A stretch of 64,000 bases of DNA from Pseudomonadales bacterium (GTDB lineage: Bacteria > Pseudomonadota > Gammaproteobacteria > Pseudomonadales > Azotimanducaceae), in contig JAHCAL010000003.1 in the NCBI GenBank assembly GCA_019634925.1, positions 496,001-560,000 on the forward strand, read 5' to 3'. The position numbers and the translations under genes are program-made. Below, piece by piece: positions 17,815-26,074 of the stretch. The notes below the pieces were generated by a model. It ran no database searches. It was not told the DNA's origin and saw only the letters and a list, made by a program, of their open reading frames with translations. Position 1 is the stretch's first letter. Every line of letters starts with the position of its first letter.

Positions 17815-19136
17815 CGTGCCACCCCGGCAGCGGCAGGCGCGGCGCCCGCGCCTTCGTCACGGGCCGTCGCGGCGAGATCCTCCTTCAGGTACTTGCCGGC
17901 CAGGAAGTAGTGCCAGGCGGCCCACACGTTCACGAGACCGCTGATCAGCAGGCTGTAGCGCAACGACTCGTCGCCGAACTGGGGCCGCAGTGCGTCGCTC
18001 ATGACGCCGACCACCTGCGGTCCGAGACCGAGCCCGATGATGTTCAGGATGAACAGCAGTACCGCGGCCGCGACGGCACGCATCTTCAGGGTGGAGAGCC
18101 CCTGCACCTGGGAGAACGTGGTGGCCTGGTAGAAGTTGCCGAGTGCGACCGGGATGACCAGGAACAGCAGGGCCAGGTAGGCCGCTTCGGACAGAAACAC
18201 GCCGAGCGAGAACGGCACGCAGGCGAGCAGGGCGACCGCGACGATCCACATGTACCAGCGTGTGTCGCGGGCGCCGTAGCGGTCTGCGAGCCAGCCGCCG
18301 AGCGCGATTCCGATGCCGCCTGGAATACCGAGGATGAGACCGAGCCAGGTGCCGACCTCGCCGGTCTGCATGCCGTGCGAGCGGATCAGGAACGAGGGCA
18401 TCCAGGTGACGAGTCCGTAACCGACGAACGCGGTGAGCGCACCACCGAACGCCAGGTGGCGGAACGAACGCTTGCGCCACAGGTAGGCGAACGTCTCGCC
18501 AATGCTAGGCTGTGCCGCCGCGCTCACGCGCCCCTCGGCCATGCCCCGTGGCGGTTCGCGCACGGTGTAGCGCATCACCAGTGCGAGCAGGATGCCGGGT
18601 ACCCCGACGACGAAGAAGGCGACCCGCCAGCCGAAGAATTCGTTGATCCAGCCGCCGGCGAGAAAGCCGAACAGGATGCCGACCGGGATGCCGAGCGAGT
18701 AGACGCCGAGCGCAGTGGCGCGGCGTTCCGCCGGATAGTAGTCGGCGATCATCGAGTGCGCGGGCGGGCTGCAGCCGGCTTCGCCGACGCCGACCCCGAT
18801 CCGGGCCAGCAGCAGGTGCCAGAAATTCTGCGCGAGTCCGGAAATCGCGGTCATGCCGCTCCATACGGCGAGCGCGAGCGCGATCAGGTTGCGGCGGTTG
18901 CTGCGGTCGGCATAGCGGGCGATGGGGATGCCGAGGGTCGCGTAGAAAGCGGCGAACGCGAACCCGCTCAGGAGCCCGAGCTGGGTATCGGAGAGGCCGA
19001 GGTCGGCCTTGATGGCTTCCATCAGGATCGACAGGATCTGCCGGTCGATGAAGTTGAACGTATAGACGACCACCAGTACGCCGAGTGCGTAACGGCGGGT
19101 CGCCTCGCTGAAGATGCCCGGGTGATCCTGCGCCAA
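17811..19136 (-). CDS. MFS transporter, spinster-like group
   Basis: A 441-residue twelve-helix permease. FNFIDRQILSILMEAIKADL and the signature loop GIPIARYADRSNRRNLIALA are characteristic of the bacterial spinster-like MFS group, as is GVGVGEAGCSPPAHSMIADYYP. TTG 19136-19134 is chosen as start because GGGAGG lies six bases upstream; the frame runs further upstream without a recognisable start signal. The stop overlaps the SDR start. These carriers often sit beside catabolic genes and move amphipathic acids or steroids, but the substrate is unknown here. Confidence 0.85.
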   Translation of the reverse strand: MAQDHPGIFSEATRRYALGVLVVVYTFNFIDRQILSILMEAIKADLGLSDTQLGLLSGFAFAAFYATLGIPIARYADRSNRRNLIALALAVWSGMTAISGLAQNFWHLLLARIGVGVGEAGCSPPAHSMIADYYPAERRATALGVYSLGIPVGILFGFLAGGWINEFFGWRVAFFVVGVPGILLALVMRYTVREPPRGMAEGRVSAAAQPSIGETFAYLWRKRSFRHLAFGGALTAFVGYGLVTWMPSFLIRSHGMQTGEVGTWLGLILGIPGGIGIALGGWLADRYGARDTRWYMWIVAVALLACVPFSLGVFLSEAAYLALLFLVIPVALGNFYQATTFSQVQGLSTLKMRAVAAAVLLFILNIIGLGLGPQVVGVMSDALRPQFGDESLRYSLLISGLVNVWAAWHYFLAGKYLKEDLAATARDEGAGAAPAAAGVAR

Positions 19137-19269
19137 GTCGTACCTCCCCTCTGCCCGGCTGCGGAAGGCGGGATTGTACCCAACTGCGGCGGCCCCGGTG
19201 CCGGTTTCGCCGGCGCGGTCGTACAATGCCCGGCACGCGGCCGGCGGGCCGATTCGAGGAGCAGGCAAG

Positions 19270-20601
19270 GTGTCGCAGCGTACCCAGGCCGGATCCGGCG
19301 TGATCGATCTCGACAGCTACTGGATGCCGTTCACCGGCAACCGCGAGTTCAAGGCCAATCCACGGCTGATCAGCGGTGCGGACGGCGTGCACTACCTCAC
19401 GCCGGACGGGCGGCGCATCCTCGACGGCCTCTCCGGCCTCTGGTGCTGCGGCGCCGGCCACAACCGGCGCGAAATCGCCGACGCGATCGCCGAACAGGCG
19501 CGCACGCTCGACTATGCGCCGGCATTCCAGTTCGGGCATCCCAAGGCATTCGAGCTGGCGAGCCGGCTGCGCGACCTGACCCCCGCGGGGCTCGACCGGG
19601 TGTTCTTCGTGAACTCGGGTTCCGAGGCAGCCGACACGTCGCTCAAGATCGCCCGCGCGTACTGGCGGCAGCGCGGACGACCCGGCAAGACCCGCCTGAT
19701 CGGCCGCGCCAAGGGGTACCACGGCGTCAATTTCGGCGGCATCGCGGTCGGCGGGATCGGCCCCAACCGGCGCCTGTTCGGCGCGACCCTCGAGACCGAT
19801 CACCTGGCGCACACGCTGCTGCCGGAGAATACCTTCACGCGCGGGCAGCCCGCGTACGGCGCGCACCTCGCCGACGAACTCGAGGAACTGGTGGCGCTGC
19901 ACGATGCCTCGAACATCGCGGCGGTGATCGTGGAACCGTTCGCCGGCTCGGCCGGCGTGATCCCGCCGCCGCAGGGCTACCTCGAGCGGCTGCGCGCCAT
20001 CTGCGACCGGCACGACATCCTGCTGATCTTCGACGAGGTGATCACCGGGTTCGGACGCTGCGGTGCACGCACCGGCGCCGACTTCTTCGGCGTCACGCCG
20101 GACATCGCCAACTTCGCCAAGCAGATCACCAACGGGGCCGTGCCGATGGGTGCGGTGGTGGTAAAAAAGGAGATTTACGACGCGTTCATGGAGCAGGGCG
20201 GCCCGCATTACATGGTGGAGTTTCCGCACGGCTACACGTACTCGGGCCATCCGCTCGCCTGCGCGGCCGCGCTCGCTGCGCTCGACCTGTTCGAATCGGA
20301 GGGGTTCGACCGGCAGGTGGCCGAAAAGGCCGGCTTCTTCGAGGACTGCATCCACGGCCTCGCCAACCACCCGCACGTGCTGGACGTGCGCAACCTCGGG
20401 TTCGCCGGCGCCCTGACGCTCGCGAGTTACCAGGGCGAACCGGCACGCCGCCCCTACGAGGTCGCCATGTACTGCTGGCAGCGCGGCCTGTACGTCCGCT
20501 ACGGCGGCGACACGCTGCAGTTCGGCCCGGCCTTCGTGATGGAAAAATCCGACATCGCGGAAATGTTCAACATCGTCGGCGATGCACTCCGGGCGGCGTA
20601 A
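19270..20601 (+). CDS. Class III aminotransferase, omega-amino acid:pyruvate type
   Basis: A 443-residue PLP enzyme of fold type I. Landmarks are GLWCCGAGHNRREI, FVNSGSEAADTSLKIAR (phosphate binding), IFDEVITGFGR around residue 254 (Asp contacts the pyridine N) and Lys284 in ANFAKQITNG as the Schiff-base lysine. Best match by eye is the omega-amino acid:pyruvate transaminase group (beta-alanine or similar amines to pyruvate). GTG 19270 follows GAGGAG at 19256-19261. TACAAT at 19222-19227 is a possible -10 without a good -35. It is divergent from the MFS-SDR pair. Confidence 0.85.
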   Translation: MSQRTQAGSGVIDLDSYWMPFTGNREFKANPRLISGADGVHYLTPDGRRILDGLSGLWCCGAGHNRREIADAIAEQARTLDYAPAFQFGHPKAFELASRLRDLTPAGLDRVFFVNSGSEAADTSLKIARAYWRQRGRPGKTRLIGRAKGYHGVNFGGIAVGGIGPNRRLFGATLETDHLAHTLLPENTFTRGQPAYGAHLADELEELVALHDASNIAAVIVEPFAGSAGVIPPPQGYLERLRAICDRHDILLIFDEVITGFGRCGARTGADFFGVTPDIANFAKQITNGAVPMGAVVVKKEIYDAFMEQGGPHYMVEFPHGYTYSGHPLACAAALAALDLFESEGFDRQVAEKAGFFEDCIHGLANHPHVLDVRNLGFAGALTLASYQGEPARRPYEVAMYCWQRGLYVRYGGDTLQFGPAFVMEKSDIAEMFNIVGDALRAA

Positions 20602-20640
20602 ACCCGGCCGGGATTCGAATATTCTCCCACCCCCCGCACC

Positions 20641-20662
20641 TACAAGTGGGGTCGGAGTAAAA
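20641..20662 (-). repeat. Dispersed repeat with core ACTCCGACCCCACTTGT, intergenic copy
   Basis: On the minus strand this 22-base stretch reads as TTTTACTCCGACCCC followed by ACTTGTA. The same two segments occur in the selD gene at 25870-25908. It lies 40 bases after the aminotransferase stop and 57 bases before the MBL gene. This resembles short mobile or REP-like elements scattered in some Gammaproteobacteria; the family assignment is inference. Confidence 0.6.
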
Positions 20663-20718
20663 AACATCCCGGCCGCGCGGCGCTACAATGAAGGCGTGTC
20701 GGTAGCATCGGGGCGTCC

Positions 20719-21579
20719 ATGAGCCTGACCCTGCATCCGTTCTTCGATCCGGTCACGTCCTCCTACGCCTACGTCCTGGCCAACCCGGGCAGCGGCAGTT
20801 GCGCCGTCATCGATCCCGTGCTGGGTTATGACCTTGCCACCGGGGAGATCGACACCCGCGAGGCCGACCGGCTGGTCGAATTCGTCCGCGCCAACGGCTA
20901 CGTGGTGGAGTGGCTGCTCGAGACGCACGTCCACGCCGATCACCTGAGCGCCGCACGCTACCTGAAGGAACACTTCATCTGCGCCCAGACCGGCATCGGC
21001 GACCGGGTGGGTACCGTGCAGGCACACTTCGGCAGACGCTTCGGCGTCGACCTTGTCCCGGATGGCCGGCAATTCGACCGGCTCTTCGCGAACCAGGAGC
21101 GCATCTGTCTCGGGCACGCCTGCGGACGCGTGCTGCACACGCCCGGTCACACGCCGGCCTGCGTCACTTACGTGTTCGACCGGTTCGCCTTCGTCGGCGA
21201 TACCCTGTTCATGCCCGACTACGGTACTGCCCGCTGCGATTTTCCGGGCGGCGACGCCGCGACGCTCTACCAGTCGATCCAGCGCATCTTCGGCCTGCCG
21301 GACGACACGCGGCTGCTCATGTGCCACGACTACCCGCCGAGCGGCCGGAGTCATCGTTTTCTGAGCACGGTTGCGGAACAACGCGCCGCAAACGTGCACG
21401 TACACCAGGGCGTCAGCGAGGTCGAATTCGTCAGGCTGCGTACCGAACGCGATGCGGCGCTGGCGGCGCCGCGCCTGATGGTGCCTGCGGTGCGCGCGAA
21501 CATCGAAGGAGGCGTGCTGCCGGGATGGCGGATCGAACCGAGGCTCGAGCAGCGGGTTGGCGCAGGGGAGGCGGCATGA
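20719..21579 (+). CDS. MBL-fold metallohydrolase, persulfide dioxygenase/Blh-like
   Basis: A 286-residue metallo-beta-lactamase-fold protein. The metal motif is H70-x-H72-x-D74-H75 in THVHADHLSAA, with further ligands in HTPGHTPACV, FVGDTLF and MCHDYPP. The segment DYGTARCDFPGGDAATLYQSI is close to the ETHE1/persulfide dioxygenase and Blh group, which oxidise glutathione persulfide to sulfite with a mononuclear iron. The C-terminal region (RLMVPAVRANIEGGVLP) is typical of the Blh type. The next two genes, a DUF442 protein and YeiH, support a role in sulfide detoxification. The stop overlaps the next start as ATGA. Confidence 0.8.
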   Translation: MSLTLHPFFDPVTSSYAYVLANPGSGSCAVIDPVLGYDLATGEIDTREADRLVEFVRANGYVVEWLLETHVHADHLSAARYLKEHFICAQTGIGDRVGTVQAHFGRRFGVDLVPDGRQFDRLFANQERICLGHACGRVLHTPGHTPACVTYVFDRFAFVGDTLFMPDYGTARCDFPGGDAATLYQSIQRIFGLPDDTRLLMCHDYPPSGRSHRFLSTVAEQRAANVHVHQGVSEVEFVRLRTERDAALAAPRLMVPAVRANIEGGVLPGWRIEPRLEQRVGAGEAA

Positions 21580-22151
21580 ATGTCCGATCGAGTACGTTGC
21601 TCATGCTGCTTTGCAGCTGCCTGGCTGCCAGCCCGGGAGCAGCCGAGCCCGCGCCCGGGCGTGCCCCGCTCACCATACCAACGGTCTCCACAGCACAGCT
21701 TGCCGTGCGCGACGGGGTCGTACTGGCGGGCGACCTCGACCCGGCCGCGCTCGACGCGCTCGAAGGTACCGGTGCAGTGATCGTGGATCTCACGACCGGC
21801 GGTGAAGCGGCAGCACCGGCGCGCGACCGGATCGCGGTGCTCGGCCTCGAGTATCACAACCTGCCGGTGTACGGTGCCGTGCTGGAACACGATCAGCTGC
21901 GCCAGTTGGCGGCGCTGGTCGGCGACCGGCGCGACGTCCCCGTCATCGTGCATTGCGCGACCGGCAACCGTGCCGCGATGGTGTGGGCCGCGCTCGAGCT
22001 CGAGCGGGGCGAGCCGCTCGCGTCCGTGCTGGCGAGCGTCGATCCGCTTGTGAACCGCGCGCCGATCCGTGCGGCGATCGAGGCGCACGCGCGCGATCTC
22101 GCGGGCGACCTTGCAAGCGAAGCCGCACAGGTACCTGACGCAGCCGACTGA
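21576..22151 (+). CDS. Exported DUF442 / rhodanese-phosphatase-like sulfurtransferase
   Basis: A 191-residue protein with a signal peptide (MNVRSSTLLMLLCSCLAASPGAA). Its core is the DSP/PTP-like DUF442 fold: LAGDLDPAALDALEGTG, VIDLTTGGE-like strand, and the active loop HCATGNRAAM with Cys127 and Arg132. The loop is C-x4-R, as in rhodanese-type DUF442 proteins, not the C-x5-R of true tyrosine phosphatases. In Blh-type systems this domain handles persulfide sulfur next to a persulfide dioxygenase. Here it is a separate, probably periplasmic, protein. ATG 21576 overlaps the MBL gene stop. Confidence 0.7.
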   Translation: MNVRSSTLLMLLCSCLAASPGAAEPAPGRAPLTIPTVSTAQLAVRDGVVLAGDLDPAALDALEGTGAVIVDLTTGGEAAAPARDRIAVLGLEYHNLPVYGAVLEHDQLRQLAALVGDRRDVPVIVHCATGNRAAMVWAALELERGEPLASVLASVDPLVNRAPIRAAIEAHARDLAGDLASEAAQVPDAAD

Positions 22152-22195
22152 GCGGTGAAGCCGCAGCCGTACCAGTACGGGCAGGGACGCGCAGC

Positions 22196-23200
22196 ATGAG
22201 CAAGGGCGCCCCGGTCGCGGTCACGTCCGTGCCTGAAGACCGGCGGCAGCGATTCGGATTCCTCGGCGCGCTCCTGGCGCTTCCTGTCGTCGCACTGGTC
22301 GGTCACCCGGTGCTCGCGCTGCTGGCCGGTGCGCTCATCGTGCTCGTCTCCGACCGCCAGGTGATCCCGCGTGCGGACGTTTGGAGCCGGTACAGCCTGC
22401 AGGCCGCCATCGTGCTGCTCGGGCTCCGGCTCGACCTGTCGACTCTGTGGACGCTCAGCGCGAGTTACAGCTGGGCCGTGGCTGCATACGTCCTCGGCAC
22501 ACTCGCGCTGGGGCTCCTCGCCGGTCGACTGCTGGCCGTCGAGCCCGCCTCACGTACGCTGATCTCCTCAGGCACTGCAATCTGTGGCGGCACGGCGATC
22601 GCGACGCTCGCGGCCATCGTGCGTGCAGAACCGCGTCAGACCGCGGTCGCGCTGGCGATCGTGTTCCTGCTCAATGTGGTGGCGTTGCTCAGTTTTCCCG
22701 CGATCGGCCGCGCGCTCGAGCTTTCGCAACTGCAGTTCGGGCTGTGGGCGGCGCTGGCCATACACGACACCAGTTCGGTGGTCGCGACCGCTGCGCAATA
22801 TGGCGACGAAGCGCTCGAGGTCGCCACCACCATCAAGCTCGGCCGCACGCTCTGGCTGATCCCACTGGTGTTCGTGCTGGCCGTGCGCGAGCAGGCGCGC
22901 GCTCGATCGTTCGACGGTTCATCCGGTGCGCGCGGTGTGCCGCGTCCGCGCATTCCTGGATTCATCCTCGTGTTCGTTGCCGCCGCTGCGCTGGGGTCGC
23001 TGGTGCCGCTGCCGGACGATCTGCTGACAGGTGCAGGCGCCGCTACCCGGTTGCTGCTCGCGACCGCGCTGTTTCTGGTCGGAACCCAGCTGACCCGTGC
23101 GACCCTGCGCCAGGTTCGGGGCCGGGTGCTCTGGCTCGGCGTCGGGCTCTGGCTGCTGGTCGCGCCGCTCACGCTGTGGCTGGTGGTCAGCATGGCGTAA
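22196..23200 (+). CDS. YeiH/UPF0324 family membrane protein, putative sulfate exporter
   Basis: A 334-residue membrane protein with about ten helices. Family landmarks are AAIVLLGLRLDL, SSGTAICGGTAIATLAAI, IHDTSSVVATAAQYG and TTIKLGRTLWLIPL, all diagnostic of YeiH/UPF0324. Members are annotated as putative sulfate exporters and often sit with sulfur-oxidation or sulfonate genes. It is 44 bases after the DUF442 gene, which fits a pathway of persulfide to sulfite or sulfate with export of the product. The transported anion has not been settled for the family. Confidence 0.85.
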   Translation: MSKGAPVAVTSVPEDRRQRFGFLGALLALPVVALVGHPVLALLAGALIVLVSDRQVIPRADVWSRYSLQAAIVLLGLRLDLSTLWTLSASYSWAVAAYVLGTLALGLLAGRLLAVEPASRTLISSGTAICGGTAIATLAAIVRAEPRQTAVALAIVFLLNVVALLSFPAIGRALELSQLQFGLWAALAIHDTSSVVATAAQYGDEALEVATTIKLGRTLWLIPLVFVLAVREQARARSFDGSSGARGVPRPRIPGFILVFVAAAALGSLVPLPDDLLTGAGAATRLLLATALFLVGTQLTRATLRQVRGRVLWLGVGLWLLVAPLTLWLVVSMA

Positions 23201-23457
23201 GCGTTATATCCATAGAAAATATGCTTCCTTCCGTCGCGCCGATGCGTGTCTATGATGCGAAGGCATGAAATACCTCCGCACATTCGACACACCCGCGTAC
23301 CTCGCATTGCTGGTGTTCCTCGGGTACCTCGCATTGCCCTTGTTCGCCTGACCTCGGGACGCTGCCGCCCGTGCGGGCGATTCGCCTTGACACCCCCGCC
23401 GTCCCGGCCTAAAAAGCGCGCTATTCACCGCTCAACTGTAGGGTTCGCGCAGCATCC
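23201..23457. other. Intergenic region with a possible tiny gene
   Basis: The 257 bases between yeiH and the acidic small protein hold a 28-codon open frame (23265-23351), listed separately. A 13-base direct repeat GTACCTCGCATTG occurs twice within that frame. TTATATCC near 23206 is AT-rich for this DNA and could be part of a promoter. No terminator is evident. Confidence 0.4.
23265..23351 (+). CDS. Possible 28-residue hydrophobic peptide
   Basis: ATG 23265 to TGA 23349-23351 encodes a short basic-polar start (MKYLRTFDTPA) and one hydrophobic helix (YLALLVFLGYLALPLF). The size and shape suit a single-pass small membrane protein. The ribosome site is weak (GAAGG at 23259-23263, 1 base before the ATG). 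An internal direct repeat encodes YLALL and YLALP. No known small protein (KdpF, CydX, CcoQ) matches. It may be chance. Confidence 0.3.
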   Translation: MKYLRTFDTPAYLALLVFLGYLALPLFA

Positions 23458-23799
23458 ATGGGCCGCAAGGACGATGACGACATCGAGGATCTGGCAGGCG
23501 ACGAAGATCTGCCCGAACAGGACGAGGCGGACGATGCCGATGGTTCGACCGAAGCCGTCGAAGACGAGGCCACCACCGATGAAGGCGCCGAGGAAGGGGA
23601 GTTCTCGGAGGCCATCGCCGACGATGTCCTCGACGAATACGACGAGACCGACATCGACCTCAAGGTGGTCGACGAAGTCCTTAGCCAGAAGGATCAGAAC
23701 GCACGCGCGCTCGCCATCCGGCGAGCCATCGAGGAGCGGCTCGAAGCCAAGCGTCTGAGCCGCGACCTGGACTACCTCGACCTCGACGTGGACGACTGA
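23458..23799 (+). CDS. Small acidic protein with PA3496-like C terminus
   Basis: A 113-residue protein. The first 70 residues are extremely acidic (DDDDIEDLAGDEDLPEQDE), with almost no hydrophobic content and probably disordered. The C-terminal 40 residues form an amphipathic helix (ARALAIRRAIEERLEAKRLS) followed by DLDYLDLDVDD. The helix resembles the PA3496 family of short gammaproteobacterial proteins linked to envelope integrity, whose core is RRxIEERLExKRL. Function is unproven. It reads toward selD, with a GC-rich repeat between them. Confidence 0.65.
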   Translation: MGRKDDDDIEDLAGDEDLPEQDEADDADGSTEAVEDEATTDEGAEEGEFSEAIADDVLDEYDETDIDLKVVDEVLSQKDQNARALAIRRAIEERLEAKRLSRDLDYLDLDVDD

Positions 23800-23813
23800 G
23801 TGCGAGCCTGTGG

Positions 23814-23840
23814 CTCGCCAGGCGCGCTTGGCGCGCACGA
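23814..23840. repeat. GC-rich palindromic repeat, gene-end family
   Basis: CTCGCCAGGCGCGC at 23814-23827 is followed by TTGGCGCGCACGAG. The core GCCAGGCGCGC matches the 29-bp repeats at 7705-7776. It lies 15 bases after the acidic protein stop and just before the preferred selD start, so selD is more likely to start at GTG 23849 than at GTG 23810, which would put the repeat inside the coding region. Confidence 0.55.
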
Positions 23841-23848
23841 GCGCGGGC

Positions 23849-26074
23849 GTGCGTGATGCCACGCCGCCGGTCCGTGACCTCGTACTGCTCGGAGGTGGCC
23901 ACAGTCACGTCCAGGTACTGAAGGCCTTCGGTATGCGGCCGGTCCCTGGCGTGCGCCTGACGGTCGTCTGCCGCGAGGTTCTCACTCCATACTCCGGCAT
24001 GTTGCCCGGGCAGGTCGCCGGTCGTTATCCCTGGCGCGACATTCACATCGATCTCGGTCCGCTCGCGCGCTTTGCGGGCGCACGGCTCATTGCGGACGAA
24101 GCCACGGGGCTCGACCTCGCGAATCGTGAAGTCACGCTGCACGAGCACCCCTCGCTTCGGTACGACCTGCTTTCCGTCAATACCGGTGCCGTACCGGAAC
24201 AGGCGGTGCCCTGCGGCATTCCCGTGAAACCGATCGGCCGATTCCTGCCGCAGTGGCAGACGGTGCAGGCCAGCCTGCGCCCGGACGCCGTACTCGGCGT
24301 GGTGGGTGGTGGTGCGGGCGGCGTGGAACTCGCGCTCGCCATGCGCGCGGCCGTGCCGGGCAGTGTGCGCATCCTGCTGCTCACCGACGAACTGCTGCCC
24401 GGCGGTTCCCCCGGGCTCGATCGGCGAGTGCGGCGGGCGCTCGCGCGCCGCGCGGTGGAACTGGTCACCGGGTTTCGCGTCACCGAGGCCGATTCCGCGT
24501 CGGTACGCGCGGTCGACGGCCGCAGCTTCGCAGTCGACCACTTGTTCTGGGTCACCCGGGTGGCGGCACCGCCGTGGCCGGCTGCCGCGGGTCTTCGTAC
24601 GGACCCCGGCGGATTCATCGAGGTCGACCGGTTCCTGCGCTCGAAATCGCATCCGGACGTTTTCGCGGCCGGGGACATCGCCGCGCTCGGCGACCAGCCG
24701 CGGCCCAAGGCGGGCGTGTTCGCCGTGCGGGCGGGACGGGTGCTCGCGGACAATCTGCGGCGCACGCTGTTCGGGGCGCCGTTGCGGCCGTTCCGCGCGC
24801 AACGGCGGTTTCTCGCATTGCTCGGCACCGGTGACGGGCGTGCCATTGCCACGCGCGGCGCCTGGACGGCGGAGGGTGCCTGGGTGTGGCGCTGGAAGGA
24901 TTCGATCGATCGCGACTTCATGGCGCGCTTTCGCGATCTGCCGGCGCCGGGGATGCAACCGCCGGCAGGCCGGCTTGCACGGATGTCGCACGGCGCGCGG
25001 CCGGCTGCGATCGCGCGGGACATCCCGGATGTCGAGCGCTGCGGCGGCTGCGGCGCCAAGCTCGGCGCCGACCCGTTGCGGCGTGTGCTCGCGCGGCTGC
25101 CGGACCAAGCGCGAGCTGGCGTGCCGATCGGCATCGGCGACGACGCGGCCGTATTGGAGGTGTCCGCCGGACGGCTGCTGCTCACGGTCGACGGGTTTCG
25201 CAGCATGGTGGACGATCCGTACCGGTTCGGCCGCATCGTCGCGCATCACAGCCTGAACGACGTGTTCGCCATGGGCGGACGCGCGACCGCGGCGCTCGCC
25301 ATGGCGACCGTCCCGCTGATGGCCGAAGCGATGATGGAGCAGGAGCTGTACTGGCTGCTGCGCGGCGCGGTCGACGTGCTGAATGCCCACGATGTGCCGC
25401 TGGTGGGCGGGCACTCGGCGGAAGGAGCGGAACTTTCGCTCGCGCTCACCGTGGCGGGCGTGCCGGGCGCGCGGGTTCTCGGCAAGGGCGGTCTCGCTGC
25501 GGGCGATCGCCTGATACTGACCAAGCCGCTAGGTACCGGCGTGCTGCTCGCCGGCGCCATGCGCGGCCGCGCGCACACCGACGAGGTCGAAGCCGCACTC
25601 GCCGTCATGGACCGTTCCAATGCGCCGGCGCTCGAGTGTTTCGTGCACCACGGCGTGCGCGCACTCACCGACGTGACCGGGTTCGGATTGCTGGGTCACC
25701 TGGCCGAGATGCTGCGCGCCTCCGGCGTGGGTACGACGCTCGCCGCGGGTGCCGTGCCGTTGCTCGCCGGCGCACAGGCGCTGGTCGAGACCGGGGTGAC
25801 GAGTTCCCTGCATGACAACAACGTTCGCGTGTTGCGTGATTTCGAATTGGGTCGGGCGTCCGCAGGCGGTTTTACTCCGACCCCGACCGTGACTCCGACC
25901 CCACTTGTCGCGCTGCTGGTGGATCCGCAGACGGCGGGGGGGTTGCTCGGCGGGGTGCCGGCGGATCGCGCGGACGCGTGTGTTGCCGCGTTGCGTGCAG
26001 CCGGCTATCCGGAGGCCTGCGTGATCGGCGTGGTGACGGCCACCGGCGCGCGCATCGAACTGCCGGTCGCATGA
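23849..26074 (+). CDS. selD: Fusion of NADH dehydrogenase-like oxidoreductase and selenide, water dikinase
   Basis: From GTG 23849 the product is 741 residues in two parts. Residues 1-385 are a pyridine nucleotide-disulfide oxidoreductase-like domain (LVLLGGGHSH at 11-20, VVGGGAGGVELA near 150, FAAGDIAALGDQ). Residues 390-741 are SelD, which makes selenophosphate from selenide and ATP. The catalytic cysteine region is Cys398-GGCGA-Lys404, and ATP-site motifs are IGDDAAVL, FAMGGRATAALA and GGHSAEGAEL. Cys, not Sec, is at the active site. Residues 675-687 (FTPTPTVTPTPL and next) come from an in-frame repeat just before DPQTAGGLL. The fusion is known in bacteria; the oxidoreductase half may supply reduced selenide. 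GTG 23810 is an alternative start. Confidence 0.9.
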   Translation: MRDATPPVRDLVLLGGGHSHVQVLKAFGMRPVPGVRLTVVCREVLTPYSGMLPGQVAGRYPWRDIHIDLGPLARFAGARLIADEATGLDLANREVTLHEHPSLRYDLLSVNTGAVPEQAVPCGIPVKPIGRFLPQWQTVQASLRPDAVLGVVGGGAGGVELALAMRAAVPGSVRILLLTDELLPGGSPGLDRRVRRALARRAVELVTGFRVTEADSASVRAVDGRSFAVDHLFWVTRVAAPPWPAAAGLRTDPGGFIEVDRFLRSKSHPDVFAAGDIAALGDQPRPKAGVFAVRAGRVLADNLRRTLFGAPLRPFRAQRRFLALLGTGDGRAIATRGAWTAEGAWVWRWKDSIDRDFMARFRDLPAPGMQPPAGRLARMSHGARPAAIARDIPDVERCGGCGAKLGADPLRRVLARLPDQARAGVPIGIGDDAAVLEVSAGRLLLTVDGFRSMVDDPYRFGRIVAHHSLNDVFAMGGRATAALAMATVPLMAEAMMEQELYWLLRGAVDVLNAHDVPLVGGHSAEGAELSLALTVAGVPGARVLGKGGLAAGDRLILTKPLGTGVLLAGAMRGRAHTDEVEAALAVMDRSNAPALECFVHHGVRALTDVTGFGLLGHLAEMLRASGVGTTLAAGAVPLLAGAQALVETGVTSSLHDNNVRVLRDFELGRASAGGFTPTPTVTPTPLVALLVDPQTAGGLLGGVPADRADACVAALRAAGYPEACVIGVVTATGARIELPVA
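25870..25908 (+). repeat. Dispersed repeat inside selD, in frame
   Basis: Two partial copies of one repeat lie side by side: TTTTACTCCGACCCC at 25870-25884 and ACTCCGACCCCACTTGT at 25892-25908. Together they contain every base of the intergenic repeat at 20641-20662 read on the opposite strand. They keep the selD frame and encode a Thr-Pro run in a variable loop ahead of the conserved DPQTAGGLL strand. Insertion followed by internal duplication is the simplest reading. Confidence 0.7.

Noticed and set aside
25040..25060. Selenocysteine at the SelD active site
   Set aside because: The codons here are TGC and there is no in-frame TGA, so the enzyme uses cysteine (Cys398).
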